Below, one piece after another: positions 47,196 through 55,638 of a stretch of 64,000 nucleotides of DNA. The stretch is from JALHST01 sp963798435 (GTDB lineage: Bacteria; Bacteroidota; Bacteroidia; Flavobacteriales; Flavobacteriaceae): positions 744,001 through 808,000 of the forward strand of contig CAWCTF010000004.1 of assembly GCA_963798435.1 (NCBI GenBank), in the 5' to 3' direction. A program made the position numbers and the translations under genes. Each line of letters starts with the position of its first letter. The stretch's first letter is position 1. The notes beneath the pieces were generated by a model. It was given only the letters and a program-made list of their open reading frames with translations. It did no database searches and was not told the origin of the DNA.

Positions 47196-47948
47196 TTATG
47201 CGCTTAAGATTCCGCCATCAATGTTCATCGCCGTTCCTGTAATCCATGAGGCATCTTCCGACACTAAGAACAAAGCCAATTTTGCAACCTCTTCGGGTGT
47301 TCCCAAACGCTGCAACAAAGTTGCCTTCCTTGCATTTTCTACGGCCATTTCAGGGTCTATGAAGGCTTGGGCCGAATCCCTTAGTAACTGGGTATCTACT
47401 GGACCGGGACAAATAGCATTGACCCTGATCCTTGGTCCATATTCGACCGCCATTTGCCGCATCAATGCCAGCGATGCAGCTTTTGATGCACAATAGGCCG
47501 GATGATTTGGAAAACTCTTATAAGCGGCAATAGAGGCATTGATTAAAATGGTTCCATGTGATTCTTTGTTTAAATACGGAATCCCAAATTTGGATAAATA
47601 GAAAATGGCGCTAAGATTGGTATTCAGGGTTGCATGCCATGTGTCAATGGGCAATTCGACCACATTACCCAGCCCTAAAGTGCCCGCATTAATCGAAAGA
47701 ATATCAAGTTTCCCGAAATTTACGATGGCTGTATTGACAAGCGCTTCATTATAAGCAGGTTGACTCACATCCCCAGGAACAAAGATCGTGTTTTTCATCT
47801 TTTTGGATAAGGCCTCTCCTCGTTGGGTATTACGGCCCGAAAGCACTAACTTAGCCCCTTCTAAAGCAAACGATTCGGCAATAGCCATTCCCATGCCTCC
47901 TGTAGCTCCTGTAACGATACATACCTTATCTTTAAGTTTTAGGGCCAT
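47196..47948 (-). CDS. Short-chain dehydrogenase/reductase inside the arginine operon
   Basis: The 250-residue SDR has the NAD(P) loop VTGATGGMGMAIAES, the NAG motif in LSINAGTLG, the catalytic Ser in INASIAAYKS and Tyr/Lys in HPAYCASKAASLALMRQ, and a C-terminal FLVSEDASWITGTAMNIDGG typical of classical SDRs. The arginine pathway has no SDR step, so its place between argF and argB is unexplained. It may be a passenger or may act on an operon metabolite such as a semialdehyde. It starts 10 bases after the argF stop and its own stop lies one base before argB. Family membership is certain; the substrate is unknown. Confidence 0.88.
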   Translation of the reverse strand: MALKLKDKVCIVTGATGGMGMAIAESFALEGAKLVLSGRNTQRGEALSKKMKNTIFVPGDVSQPAYNEALVNTAIVNFGKLDILSINAGTLGLGNVVELPIDTWHATLNTNLSAIFYLSKFGIPYLNKESHGTILINASIAAYKSFPNHPAYCASKAASLALMRQMAVEYGPRIRVNAICPGPVDTQLLRDSAQAFIDPEMAVENARKATLLQRLGTPEEVAKLALFLVSEDASWITGTAMNIDGGILSA

Positions 47949-47958
47949 TTTTAGATTC

Positions 47959-48897
47959 TCAGTTCTCTTGTAATAGTTTCTTTAAAACCACTTGAGCGGC
48001 ATACGTTCTATTGTTAGCTTGTTCAATGACTAATGAATTACTCCCGTCAAGTACGGCATCTTCGACGACGACATTTCTTCGAACCGGTAAACAGTGCATA
48101 AATTTAGCCTTACCTAATTTTTCCTCGGTCATCATCCAACCCACATCCTGGGATAGTACTTTCCCATAGGCGGTATAGTTGCTCCAATTTTTTACATACA
48201 CAAAATCGGCATTTTCAAGGGCTTTCTTTTGATCGTATTCAATTTGCACTCCCTTTGTGATGACCGGATTCAGCTCGTACCCTTTAGGATGTGTAATCAC
48301 AAAATCGGCATCTTGCAGCTGCATCATTTCAACAAACGAATTGGGCACAGCGTGGGGAAGCGCCTTGGGATGAGGTGCCCATGAGAGGACCACTTTGGGT
48401 CTTGATCGCACATGTTGTTCAGCAAGGGTAATCGCATCCGCCAACGCCTGTAATGGATGACCGACCGAACTTTCCATATTAAGTATGGGAACTTGGGCAT
48501 ATTTTTTAAACCCGTTCAAAACCAATTCAGCTTCATCTTTTTCTTTTTCGATCAAACCGGCAAATGCCCGAATGCCGATGATATCGCAATATTGGGAAAC
48601 TACTTTAGCCGCTTCCTTGACGTGCTCTGAAGCGCCCTGATTCATAATGGTTCCGTCCTCATATTCCAAGGCCCAACCTTCGTTGCCAAAGTTCATCACT
48701 ATGACCTCCATTCCTAAGTTCATAGCTGCCCGTTGTGTACTCAACCGAGTGCGCAAGCTATTGTTGAAGAACAAGAGACAGAGCGTCTTGCCATGTCCCA
48801 ACTTCTGAAATCGTGTTGGATTCTCCTTAATGGTTCTTGCTTCGGCTACCCAATCGGAAAGGGAATCGATGTCATTTATAGAAAGAAAATGGTTCAT
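47959..48897 (-). CDS. argF': N-succinylornithine carbamoyltransferase
   Basis: The 312-residue protein is of the transcarbamylase family. The carbamoyl-phosphate loop is FNNSLRTRLSTQRAAMNLGM, in place of the STRTR of ordinary ornithine transcarbamylases. This, with GWALEYEDGTIMNQGASEHV, YCDIIGIRAFAGL, SSVGHPLQALADAIT and VVLSWAPHPKALPHAVPNS, closely follows the Bacteroides-type N-succinylornithine carbamoyltransferase and differs from Xanthomonas acetylornithine enzymes. It transfers a carbamoyl group to N-succinylornithine to form N-succinylcitrulline. It sits between argD and the SDR gene. The succinyl rather than acetyl preference is inferred from family resemblance. Confidence 0.87.
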   Translation of the reverse strand: MNHFLSINDIDSLSDWVAEARTIKENPTRFQKLGHGKTLCLLFFNNSLRTRLSTQRAAMNLGMEVIVMNFGNEGWALEYEDGTIMNQGASEHVKEAAKVVSQYCDIIGIRAFAGLIEKEKDEAELVLNGFKKYAQVPILNMESSVGHPLQALADAITLAEQHVRSRPKVVLSWAPHPKALPHAVPNSFVEMMQLQDADFVITHPKGYELNPVITKGVQIEYDQKKALENADFVYVKNWSNYTAYGKVLSQDVGWMMTEEKLGKAKFMHCLPVRRNVVVEDAVLDGSNSLVIEQANNRTYAAQVVLKKLLQEN

Positions 48898-48961
48898 TTC
48901 AGAATCTGCTTTTTAGTGATACCAGGATACGACCTAAATCGTTCCGCATCTGGGTCGTTAT

Positions 48962-50089
48962 TTATGAAAGCTCTTTTTGTAATGCCTCAAAAAATAGGTC
49001 TAGATATTCTTTGGTGATGTTCAGTGCCGGTAAAATACGCAGTACGTATTTGTCTTTTGCCCCACCTGTAAAAATATGTTGACGGTAGATCAATTTCTTT
49101 CGAAGTTCAGAAACTTCAAAATCAAATTCAAGCCCAACCATCAATCCACGGCCTTTTACCCTTTTCACTTGTGGTATCATTGCCGCCTTTTTCTTGAAGT
49201 AAACGCCAAGTTCAGCCGCATTTTTAATCAGATTTTCCTTTTCAATTACTTCCAATACCGCCAAAGTTGCCGCACATGCCAGATGATTTCCCCCAAAAGT
49301 AGTGCCCAGCATGCCGTAGGTGGGCTTTATACTTTGATGGATCAGCACTCCAGCTACGGGAAAGCCATTACCCATACCTTTTGCGATGGTAATGATATCG
49401 GGATGAATATTATGATGCTGAAAGCCAAAAAACATACCAGTGCGTCCAAAACCCGATTGCACTTCGTCGGCGATGAGAATTACTTGGTTTTCTTTGCAAA
49501 GCTTGGCCAAACCTTGATAAAACTCGGTCAAAGGTTCATCCAAACCACCCACCCCCTGAATGGTTTCAAGAATGACTGCACTCACATCGCCTTTAGCAAT
49601 TTCCGATTGAAGCGAAATCATATCATTAAAAGGCAAAAAAGTCACCTTCTGTTGTTTATTGATCGGGGCCTGTATCTTTTCATCATCGGTTGTGGCCACA
49701 GCGGCCGAAGTCCTACCATGAAAACTATTTTTAAATGCCAAAATACGTGATTTCCCATTCTGGAAGGAAGCCATTTTCAATGCATTTTCATTGGCTTCGG
49801 CACCTGAATTACACATAAATAGATTGTAATCGCCGCAATTTGAAAGTGCTCCGAGTTTGTGTGCAAGTTGTACCTGTAGCGGATTTTGAACGGCATTGCT
49901 GTAGAACCCTATTTTATCCAATTGATCTTTAAGGCGTTTTACATAATCTGGATGGCCATGTCCTATGGAAATAACCGCATGACCCCCATAAAAATCAAGA
50001 TACTCCTGACCTTTACTATCGGTAACCACACTTCCTTTTGCGGACACTGGGGTAACCTCATAGAGTGGATATACGTCGAATAATTCCAT
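48962..50089 (-). CDS. argD: N-acylornithine aminotransferase
   Basis: The 375-residue class III aminotransferase converts N-acylglutamate semialdehyde to N-acylornithine with glutamate as donor. Visible blocks are YLDFYGGHAVISIGHGHPDY, the PLP phosphate site NSGAEANENALKMA, the Asp of LIADEVQSGFGRTG, the PLP lysine in TIAKGMGNGFPVAGV and FGGNHLACAATLAVLE. Length and order fit ArgD. The start lies two bases beyond the proC stop. Given the succinyl-type carbamoyltransferase next to it, N-succinylglutamate semialdehyde is the likely substrate. Confidence 0.94.
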   Translation of the reverse strand: MELFDVYPLYEVTPVSAKGSVVTDSKGQEYLDFYGGHAVISIGHGHPDYVKRLKDQLDKIGFYSNAVQNPLQVQLAHKLGALSNCGDYNLFMCNSGAEANENALKMASFQNGKSRILAFKNSFHGRTSAAVATTDDEKIQAPINKQQKVTFLPFNDMISLQSEIAKGDVSAVILETIQGVGGLDEPLTEFYQGLAKLCKENQVILIADEVQSGFGRTGMFFGFQHHNIHPDIITIAKGMGNGFPVAGVLIHQSIKPTYGMLGTTFGGNHLACAATLAVLEVIEKENLIKNAAELGVYFKKKAAMIPQVKRVKGRGLMVGLEFDFEVSELRKKLIYRQHIFTGGAKDKYVLRILPALNITKEYLDLFFEALQKELS

Positions 50090-50091
50090 GG

Positions 50092-50886
50092 CTATCCTTT
50101 TTTAATTTGGTTGATTTTTTCAAATGAAGCTACGATTCCCCGAATGAGGGATGAACTTAAGCCTTGATGTTCCATTTCGTTTAGTCCCTCGATGGTACAT
50201 CCCATTGGGGTAGTAACCCTATCGATTTCCTCTTCAGGGTGATTCCCCGATTCGATCAATAAGCGTGCAGCGCCGTTACAGGTATGCATGGCTAGTTCTT
50301 GCGCATCTTTGGCGTCAAAACCCAGCTGAATGGCCCCTTGTGTAGTTGCGCGTATCAAGCGCATCCAAAAGGCGATACCACTTGCACAGATTACCGTTGC
50401 TGCCTGCATTTGACTTTCAGGTATTTCCATAGAATGCCCCATGCGGTTAAAAATCGCTTTGGCAAGCTCTATACGTTTTTTGCCGGGTTCGTTGCTGCAA
50501 ATGCAAGTCATTGATTTGCCAACAGAAATGGCCGTATTGGGCATACTTCGAACAATGTACTTGTCATTCCCCAATATCGATTCGATCTTTGCGATACTGA
50601 ATCCGGTAATGGTGGAAATAATCACATGCTTTTCGGTCAATAGATCTTTAACAGCTACCAGTATTTTTTCAAAATGACCAGGCTGAACTGCAAAAATAAG
50701 GATGTCCGAATTTTGAACGGCTTCCCGATTATCGGAGGTTACCTTCACATTGCCATATTTTTCAAGCTCCTTTATGGCCGAGGTATTCCTTTTGGTCAAA
50801 TACATGGTCGTGGCACCGTTCGTATGCAGAATTCCCTTGGCAATCGACAATCCTAAATTTCCGGTCCCTATAATGGCTATTTTCAT
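50092..50886 (-). CDS. proC: Pyrroline-5-carboxylate reductase
   Basis: The 264-residue protein reduces 1-pyrroline-5-carboxylate to proline with NAD(P)H. The N-terminal Rossmann motif MKIAIIGTGNLGLSIAKGI and the strand ending ILIFAVQPGHFEKIL define the cofactor domain. The C-terminal family signature appears as CTIEGLNEMEHQGLSSSLIR preceded by DRVTTPMG. The proC position inside an arginine operon is common in Bacteroidota and links proline and ornithine pools. A gap of 141 bases separates it from argC upstream. Confidence 0.92.
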   Translation of the reverse strand: MKIAIIGTGNLGLSIAKGILHTNGATTMYLTKRNTSAIKELEKYGNVKVTSDNREAVQNSDILIFAVQPGHFEKILVAVKDLLTEKHVIISTITGFSIAKIESILGNDKYIVRSMPNTAISVGKSMTCICSNEPGKKRIELAKAIFNRMGHSMEIPESQMQAATVICASGIAFWMRLIRATTQGAIQLGFDAKDAQELAMHTCNGAARLLIESGNHPEEEIDRVTTPMGCTIEGLNEMEHQGLSSSLIRGIVASFEKINQIKKG

Positions 50887-51027
50887 GCTTAAAATTTTTG
50901 TTAAACGATATAAACTTATTCAACGGGTAAAATGTATAAAAGTTCGGCTGTGTTAGTTTGAAATGCACTGTCATGTCGCTTTCCATTATCCTCGAGCCTC
51001 ACAAAGGGAAACTGAAGGAATCCTATG

Positions 51028-52003
51028 TTAAAAGACCCCTGCTTTCAATTGTAAGGCTTCACCTTCCTTGAACCCCAACATCAAATTCATATTTTGAACG
51101 GCCTGACCTGATGCCCCTTTTAACAGGTTGTCAATTGCAGAGGTAACCAATAGGGTATTACCATGTTTGTGCACATGTATATGACACTGGTTGGTATTCA
51201 CCACTTGTTTGAGATTGATAGGGTCTTCAGAAACATGTGTAAAAACTGCCTCTGAATAGAAATCTTGGTACATGTTGATCGCTTCGGCTAGACTTCCCTC
51301 AAATTGGGTGTAGGCCGTTGCAAATATTCCCCGGGTAAAATTTCCCCTGTTCGGAATAAAATAGAGTGCACCAACATCATTTTGCAATGCAAGAAGACTT
51401 TCATTGATTTCCCCTAAATGTTGGTGCGTAAAGGGTTTGTACCAGCTTGCATTGTTATTTCGCCAACTAAAATGGGAAGTTTCCGACAGGCCAACACCCG
51501 CGCCTGTACTTCCCGTGACGGCATTTACATGAATGTCATTTTTCAAAAGACCTGCTTTGGCCAACGGTAGCAATGCCAATTGAATGGCGGTCGCAAAACA
51601 TCCTGGATTCGCAATATACCTTGCCTTCTGTATTTGCCGTTTATAAAGTTCCGGTAACCCGTAAACGAATTTTTTCCCTTCGATTTCTTGCGCTTTTTGC
51701 AGTCTAAAATCATTGCTAAGATCAATGATCCTCGTTAGTGTCTGAAAATGAATGTTCTTTAATGAATGCCGTCGAATTGCCATGACCCAGACATAAAAAT
51801 ACCACGTCGACCTTTAAATTGACAACTTTCGTAAAGGTCATTTCGGTGATTCCCAAAAGGTCAGGATGGGCTGAGGCCAATTTATTCCCTACACGGGTCG
51901 TGCTATACACAAAATCAATGGCTACTTGGGAGTGGTTCAATAATATTCTGATGAGTTCTCCTCCCGTATAGCCAGAACCTCCGATAATCCCTGCCTTAAT
52001 CAT
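51028..52003 (-). pseudogene. argC: N-acylglutamyl-phosphate reductase, single-base frameshift
   Basis: Two frames together encode a complete ~324-residue ArgC. The first, from 52003, carries the NADP loop IIGGSGYTGGELIRILLNH and FLCLGHGNSTAFIKE, then drifts into FSDTNEDH and stops. The second resumes with TRIIDLSNDFRLQKA and contains the catalytic Cys motif ANPGCFATAIQLALLPL, ending at 51028. Deleting one T from the plus-strand TT at 51735-51736 (an extra A in the sense strand) joins them as FSDTTRIIDLSND. ArgC is required for arginine synthesis and the rest of the operon is intact, so a sequence error is likely. It overlaps the argG stop by 8 bases. Confidence 0.88.
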
Positions 52004-53186
52004 GATTTTGGTTTACATGGTTATAGATTTTGCCAGAATTGGAAAGAATCTTTATAAAGCCTTTGGCATCCTCGGCAGTCCAGCCCTTGTTCGTTTCCCC
52101 ATAACTTCCAAAGGAGGCGTTCATGAGGTCGTGCTTTGAGGAGATGCCATTCAGCACATAGCGATAGGGATGCAGTGAAACATAGACTTCTCCCGATACT
52201 TTTTTCTGCGTATCAGTAAGAAAGGCCTCGATATTACGCATTACTTCATCCAAATAATTGCCTTCATGCAAGAGCATGCCATAAAAGTTCCCCATTTGCT
52301 CTTTTTGAAATTGTTGCCATTTACTCAAGGTATGTTTTTCCAATAAATGATGAGCTTTAATTATAACCAGGGGAGCTGCAGCTTCAAAACCTACACGTCC
52401 CTTAATACCAATAATGGTGTCACCCACATGGATGTCACGTCCGATAGCATATCTGGCTGCGAGGGCATCTAATTTGATAATATTGTTTATAGGACTATCT
52501 TTTATCCCATCAAGGGCGGTCAGTTCTCCTTTTTCAAAGGTCAAGCTGATGTTCTTGGAAACATTTTCCTGCTGTTGACTGGGGTAGGCCGTATCGGGCA
52601 AGGGTTTCTGGGAGGTCAACGTTTCCGCCCCACCGACCGAGGTACCCCAGAGGCCTTTATTGATCGAATATTTCGCCTTTTCCCACTCATATTCAAGACC
52701 GTTTTCCTTTAAATACGCAATTTCTGTTTCCCGCGCCAATTGCATATCACGGATCGGTGTAATGATTTCGATTTCAGGGGCAAGGATCTGAAAGATCATA
52801 TCAAATCGCACTTGATCATTCCCGGCACCAGTACTGCCATGCGCAATATAGCCTGCACCTACTTTTTTGGCATGGTTTACAATTTCAATGGCCTGAACAA
52901 TACGTTCTGCACTCACTGAAAGGGGATAGGTGTTATTTTTCAGGACATTACCAAAAATGAGATATTTCACGACTTTGTCATAAAAAATCTGAACGGCATC
53001 GATGGAAGTATATGAAGTCGCCCCCAACTGTAAGGCCTTTTCTTCGATCTTTGCGATTTCAGCCGCTGAAAATCCACCAGTGTTGACACTTACCGCATGT
53101 ACTTCGAATCCTTTTTCCTTTGAGAGGTATTTGGCGCAGTAAGAGGTATCCAATCCTCCGCTATAGGCCAGTACTAATTTCTTCAT
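51996..53186 (-). CDS. argG: Argininosuccinate synthase
   Basis: ArgG joins citrulline and aspartate with ATP. The 396-residue protein has the N-type ATP-binding loop LAYSGGLDTSYCAKYLSKE, the AANH-family segment GAGYIAHGSTGAGNDQVRFD, and later blocks NKGLWGTSVGGAETLTSQKP and FEKGELTALDG. The order of domains and length fit the bacterial family. Its start overlaps the GNAT gene stop by four bases and its stop overlaps argC by eight, showing tight translational coupling in this operon. Confidence 0.95.
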   Translation of the reverse strand: MKKLVLAYSGGLDTSYCAKYLSKEKGFEVHAVSVNTGGFSAAEIAKIEEKALQLGATSYTSIDAVQIFYDKVVKYLIFGNVLKNNTYPLSVSAERIVQAIEIVNHAKKVGAGYIAHGSTGAGNDQVRFDMIFQILAPEIEIITPIRDMQLARETEIAYLKENGLEYEWEKAKYSINKGLWGTSVGGAETLTSQKPLPDTAYPSQQQENVSKNISLTFEKGELTALDGIKDSPINNIIKLDALAARYAIGRDIHVGDTIIGIKGRVGFEAAAPLVIIKAHHLLEKHTLSKWQQFQKEQMGNFYGMLLHEGNYLDEVMRNIEAFLTDTQKKVSGEVYVSLHPYRYVLNGISSKHDLMNASFGSYGETNKGWTAEDAKGFIKILSNSGKIYNHVNQNHD

Positions 53187-53809
53187 TTGTCCTTCTTTTT
53201 AAGAAATAGCGTTTCTTTTATGCTTTTTAATCTTCTGAATGCCTTGGTATTCAATTTTTCCTTTTCGGCAGGCACTTTTTTCTTTTCGAGGGTCGGGTCG
53301 TACAACATGCCTGTACAAAGACACATTTTGCGTTCTGTACGCGTCAAGATATCAAAATTCTTACAGGTTTGACAACCCTTCCAGAATTCGGGATCATCGG
53401 TGAGTTCAGAAAAGGTAACCGGTTTATACCCAAGTTCATAATTGATCTTCATCACGGCAAGGCCGGTGGTAATCCCAAATATCTTGGCGTGTGGGAATTT
53501 CTTTCTTGACAAATCAAAAATAGCCTTCTTTATTTCCTTGGCCAATCCCCTTTCGCGATAATCGGGATGTACGATAAGACCTGAATTTGCCACATATTTA
53601 TCGTGGCCCCAAACTTCAATGTAACAAAATCCCGCAAAAATATCCCCGTCCAAGGCGATTACCGCGTTGCCATTTTGTAATTTCTTGTGAATATATTCGG
53701 GGGTGCGCTTAGCGATTCCCGTGCCTCGAACTTTCGCCGATTCTTCGATAGTGTCGCAAATAATCTGCGCATATTTAAAATGCGACTCGCTAGCAATAAC
53801 AATATTCAT
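53183..53809 (-). CDS. GNAT-family N-acyltransferase heading the arginine operon
   Basis: The 208-residue protein has the acyl-CoA loop motif at RERGLA (residues 85-90, R-x-x-G-x-A) after strand GLIVHPD, and FGITTGLAVMKINYELGYKP, the usual GNAT C-terminal strand and helix. A Cys cluster follows: Cys146, Cys149, Cys163 and Cys165 (CQTC and CLC), a possible zinc or structural site. It is the first gene of the operon and overlaps argG by four bases. The operon has every other gene for N-acylated glutamate but no argA or argJ. This protein is therefore the natural candidate for the glutamate N-acetyl- or N-succinyltransferase. Sequence alone does not prove the substrate. Confidence 0.85.
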   Translation of the reverse strand: MNIVIASESHFKYAQIICDTIEESAKVRGTGIAKRTPEYIHKKLQNGNAVIALDGDIFAGFCYIEVWGHDKYVANSGLIVHPDYRERGLAKEIKKAIFDLSRKKFPHAKIFGITTGLAVMKINYELGYKPVTFSELTDDPEFWKGCQTCKNFDILTRTERKMCLCTGMLYDPTLEKKKVPAEKEKLNTKAFRRLKSIKETLFLKKKDK

Positions 53810-53986
53810 TGATTGTTGCTTTTAGGTTAAAAATTGATATATAATTTGCTGAAGGCGGAAATGGACTCACCTATTTCCATAATAGAAAGACACCCTTACG
53901 GGCGACGACGAAACGGTGTAAAGGAACGGCAAGGGTCAATAGCCCTATTAGTAGTTAGAATAAGCAAATCGTTTCTCATTACCGGT

Positions 53987-54018
53987 CAAAAGTACAAATT
54001 TAAACGGATTTGCCCCAA
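53987..54018 (-). promoter_or_regulatory. Candidate promoter of the arginine operon
   Basis: Read on the minus strand, TTGG (54018-54015), a 20-base spacer and TACTTTTG (53994-53987, exact TAnnTTTG) precede the GNAT start by 178 bases. The long leader contains weak inverted repeats but no recognised riboswitch. Confidence 0.35.
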
Positions 54019-54025
54019 TGGGGGA

Positions 54026-55387
54026 CTAATTTTTTCGAAATAACAATTTTTCTCCTCTTGTCCTGAATATTTCGTAACTAAAAAAACCGATAACGCAGAT
54101 ATACTCAATTGCCAACAGCCCCATATGCTCGACAAAATCAGTTTGGGAATAGGCAAAGTAACTAAGCATAACCACTATAGACCAAAGAAGGGCGAACCGA
54201 TATTCGGTAAAGATTGCAAGCAATACCAAGAATACGATGTACCAGGGGTGAACAGTCGATGACAGAAAATAATAGAGTGTGAGCACTAATAGCATATTGG
54301 TGATCACGTTTTGTAATTTTTGATTGCTGCCATAAATGCTAAATAGCAAAGTAATCCCAATGATGACGTATGGGGTAATTGCACCATAGGTTTTAATCAA
54401 TTCCCAGGGTTTGGCTCCATCTCCGATGGCGAATTGCTTTATTAAATTATAGGGGCCGGCATTGAATTCGAAATTAGAAAACCAGAGTCCAACGGTGCTC
54501 GTATAATTCGTAATGAAATCGGTGGTATATAAAGGTAGTAGCAGTAACAGGCAAGTTGCTCCCATAATTAGGAAAAAGTAGCTGCTTTTCTTGAGTCCGA
54601 AATAACCGATGAACAAAGGTAGGAATAACATAGGCACAAGTTTCGTTGATACCGAAAGTCCAAAGAGAATAGCGGCGGTAATCCATTTGTTTGTTGAAAC
54701 AAAATAAAGCGCACAAACAAAGAAGAACAGCATGATGGCTTCGAAGTGCAGGTTTCCGGTTAGTTCGATGATAATCAACGGATTTAGGAAATACCAAAAA
54801 ATAAGATGTGGGGAGCGATTCAAGAATTTGAGTAGTTTCCTCCCATAATACACAATGCCAATGTCGGCCATGATGAGCAACACCCTTATGACAATCACCT
54901 TGCCAAGAATACTCTTCCCGCCGAGCAGTGCGGCCAAGGCGAAGAAATACTGGCTAAGCGGAGGATAATTGCTAAAATGTTGTGCGCTCAATGCGCCCAT
55001 ACCCTCATAAAGTTCTTGGGCATTCGCAATTGGAAAAATATCTTGACGAATCAAAACATCGGGCAATTGCACATACGGATTCATGCCCGAAAGTATCAAT
55101 TCCCCGTCCCAGATAAAACGGTAAAAGTCTTGCGAAAGATTGGGTTCGACCAATAGAAAGGCGAGGCGAAAAAGTATCCCGACTACCAAAAGAAATTTAA
55201 AATTCCATTTTTCAAACTGAATGAGTTTAAAGCAGATAAAGAAAAGGGCTACAAAAAGAGTAATCAGTTTTATAAAATCGGTACGCTCCAAATGGTGAGC
55301 GAAGGTGTAGTAGAATACCCAACTAACTAGGGCCAATAGCAACGAAACTTTATGGAGTTTTAAGTAAGTGGCCAGTTGGTTAGACAT
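54026..55387 (-). CDS. GT-C-type membrane mannosyltransferase
   Basis: The 453-residue protein has about 11-12 hydrophobic helices. A conserved acidic loop follows helix 3, EPNLSQDFYRFIWDGELILS, then GMNPYVQ; this DFYRFIWDG loop is typical of GT-C glycosyltransferases that use a lipid-phosphate sugar donor (family 87-like). YPPLSQYFFALAALLGG and the polar HPWYIVFLVLL near the C-terminus are also shared with that group. It would transfer mannose or a related sugar on the periplasmic face. It is last in the run with two GT2 enzymes, after a 251-base gap. The acceptor is unknown. Confidence 0.8.
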   Translation of the reverse strand: MSNQLATYLKLHKVSLLLALVSWVFYYTFAHHLERTDFIKLITLFVALFFICFKLIQFEKWNFKFLLVVGILFRLAFLLVEPNLSQDFYRFIWDGELILSGMNPYVQLPDVLIRQDIFPIANAQELYEGMGALSAQHFSNYPPLSQYFFALAALLGGKSILGKVIVIRVLLIMADIGIVYYGRKLLKFLNRSPHLIFWYFLNPLIIIELTGNLHFEAIMLFFFVCALYFVSTNKWITAAILFGLSVSTKLVPMLFLPLFIGYFGLKKSSYFFLIMGATCLLLLLPLYTTDFITNYTSTVGLWFSNFEFNAGPYNLIKQFAIGDGAKPWELIKTYGAITPYVIIGITLLFSIYGSNQKLQNVITNMLLVLTLYYFLSSTVHPWYIVFLVLLAIFTEYRFALLWSIVVMLSYFAYSQTDFVEHMGLLAIEYICVIGFFSYEIFRTRGEKLLFRKN

Positions 55388-55638
55388 TTTAAGTTGATTT
55401 TCTGCGCGACTAATTTAGGGTATTTAAGGGAGATTATTAGGCCATACCTTTTAGGCCCTATAGGCAGGCATTTTGCGGTTTATTTTTTCAAGGAAGGAAA
55501 AACAAAGGGCTATCCTTACACCGCCTTCGTAAAAGGCTGTGTTAAGTGCAATGATATTCAAACGGGGATGGGTAAAATCCTAGCCAGTTACTTCTGTAAA
55601 GCGCTAAATCGGATTAAGTACGACCTATATTTGATGGA

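Noticed and set aside
53810..53986. Possible riboswitch or attenuator in the arginine operon leader
   Set aside because: Only weak inverted repeats are seen, with no match to a known leader RNA and no short arginine-rich peptide.
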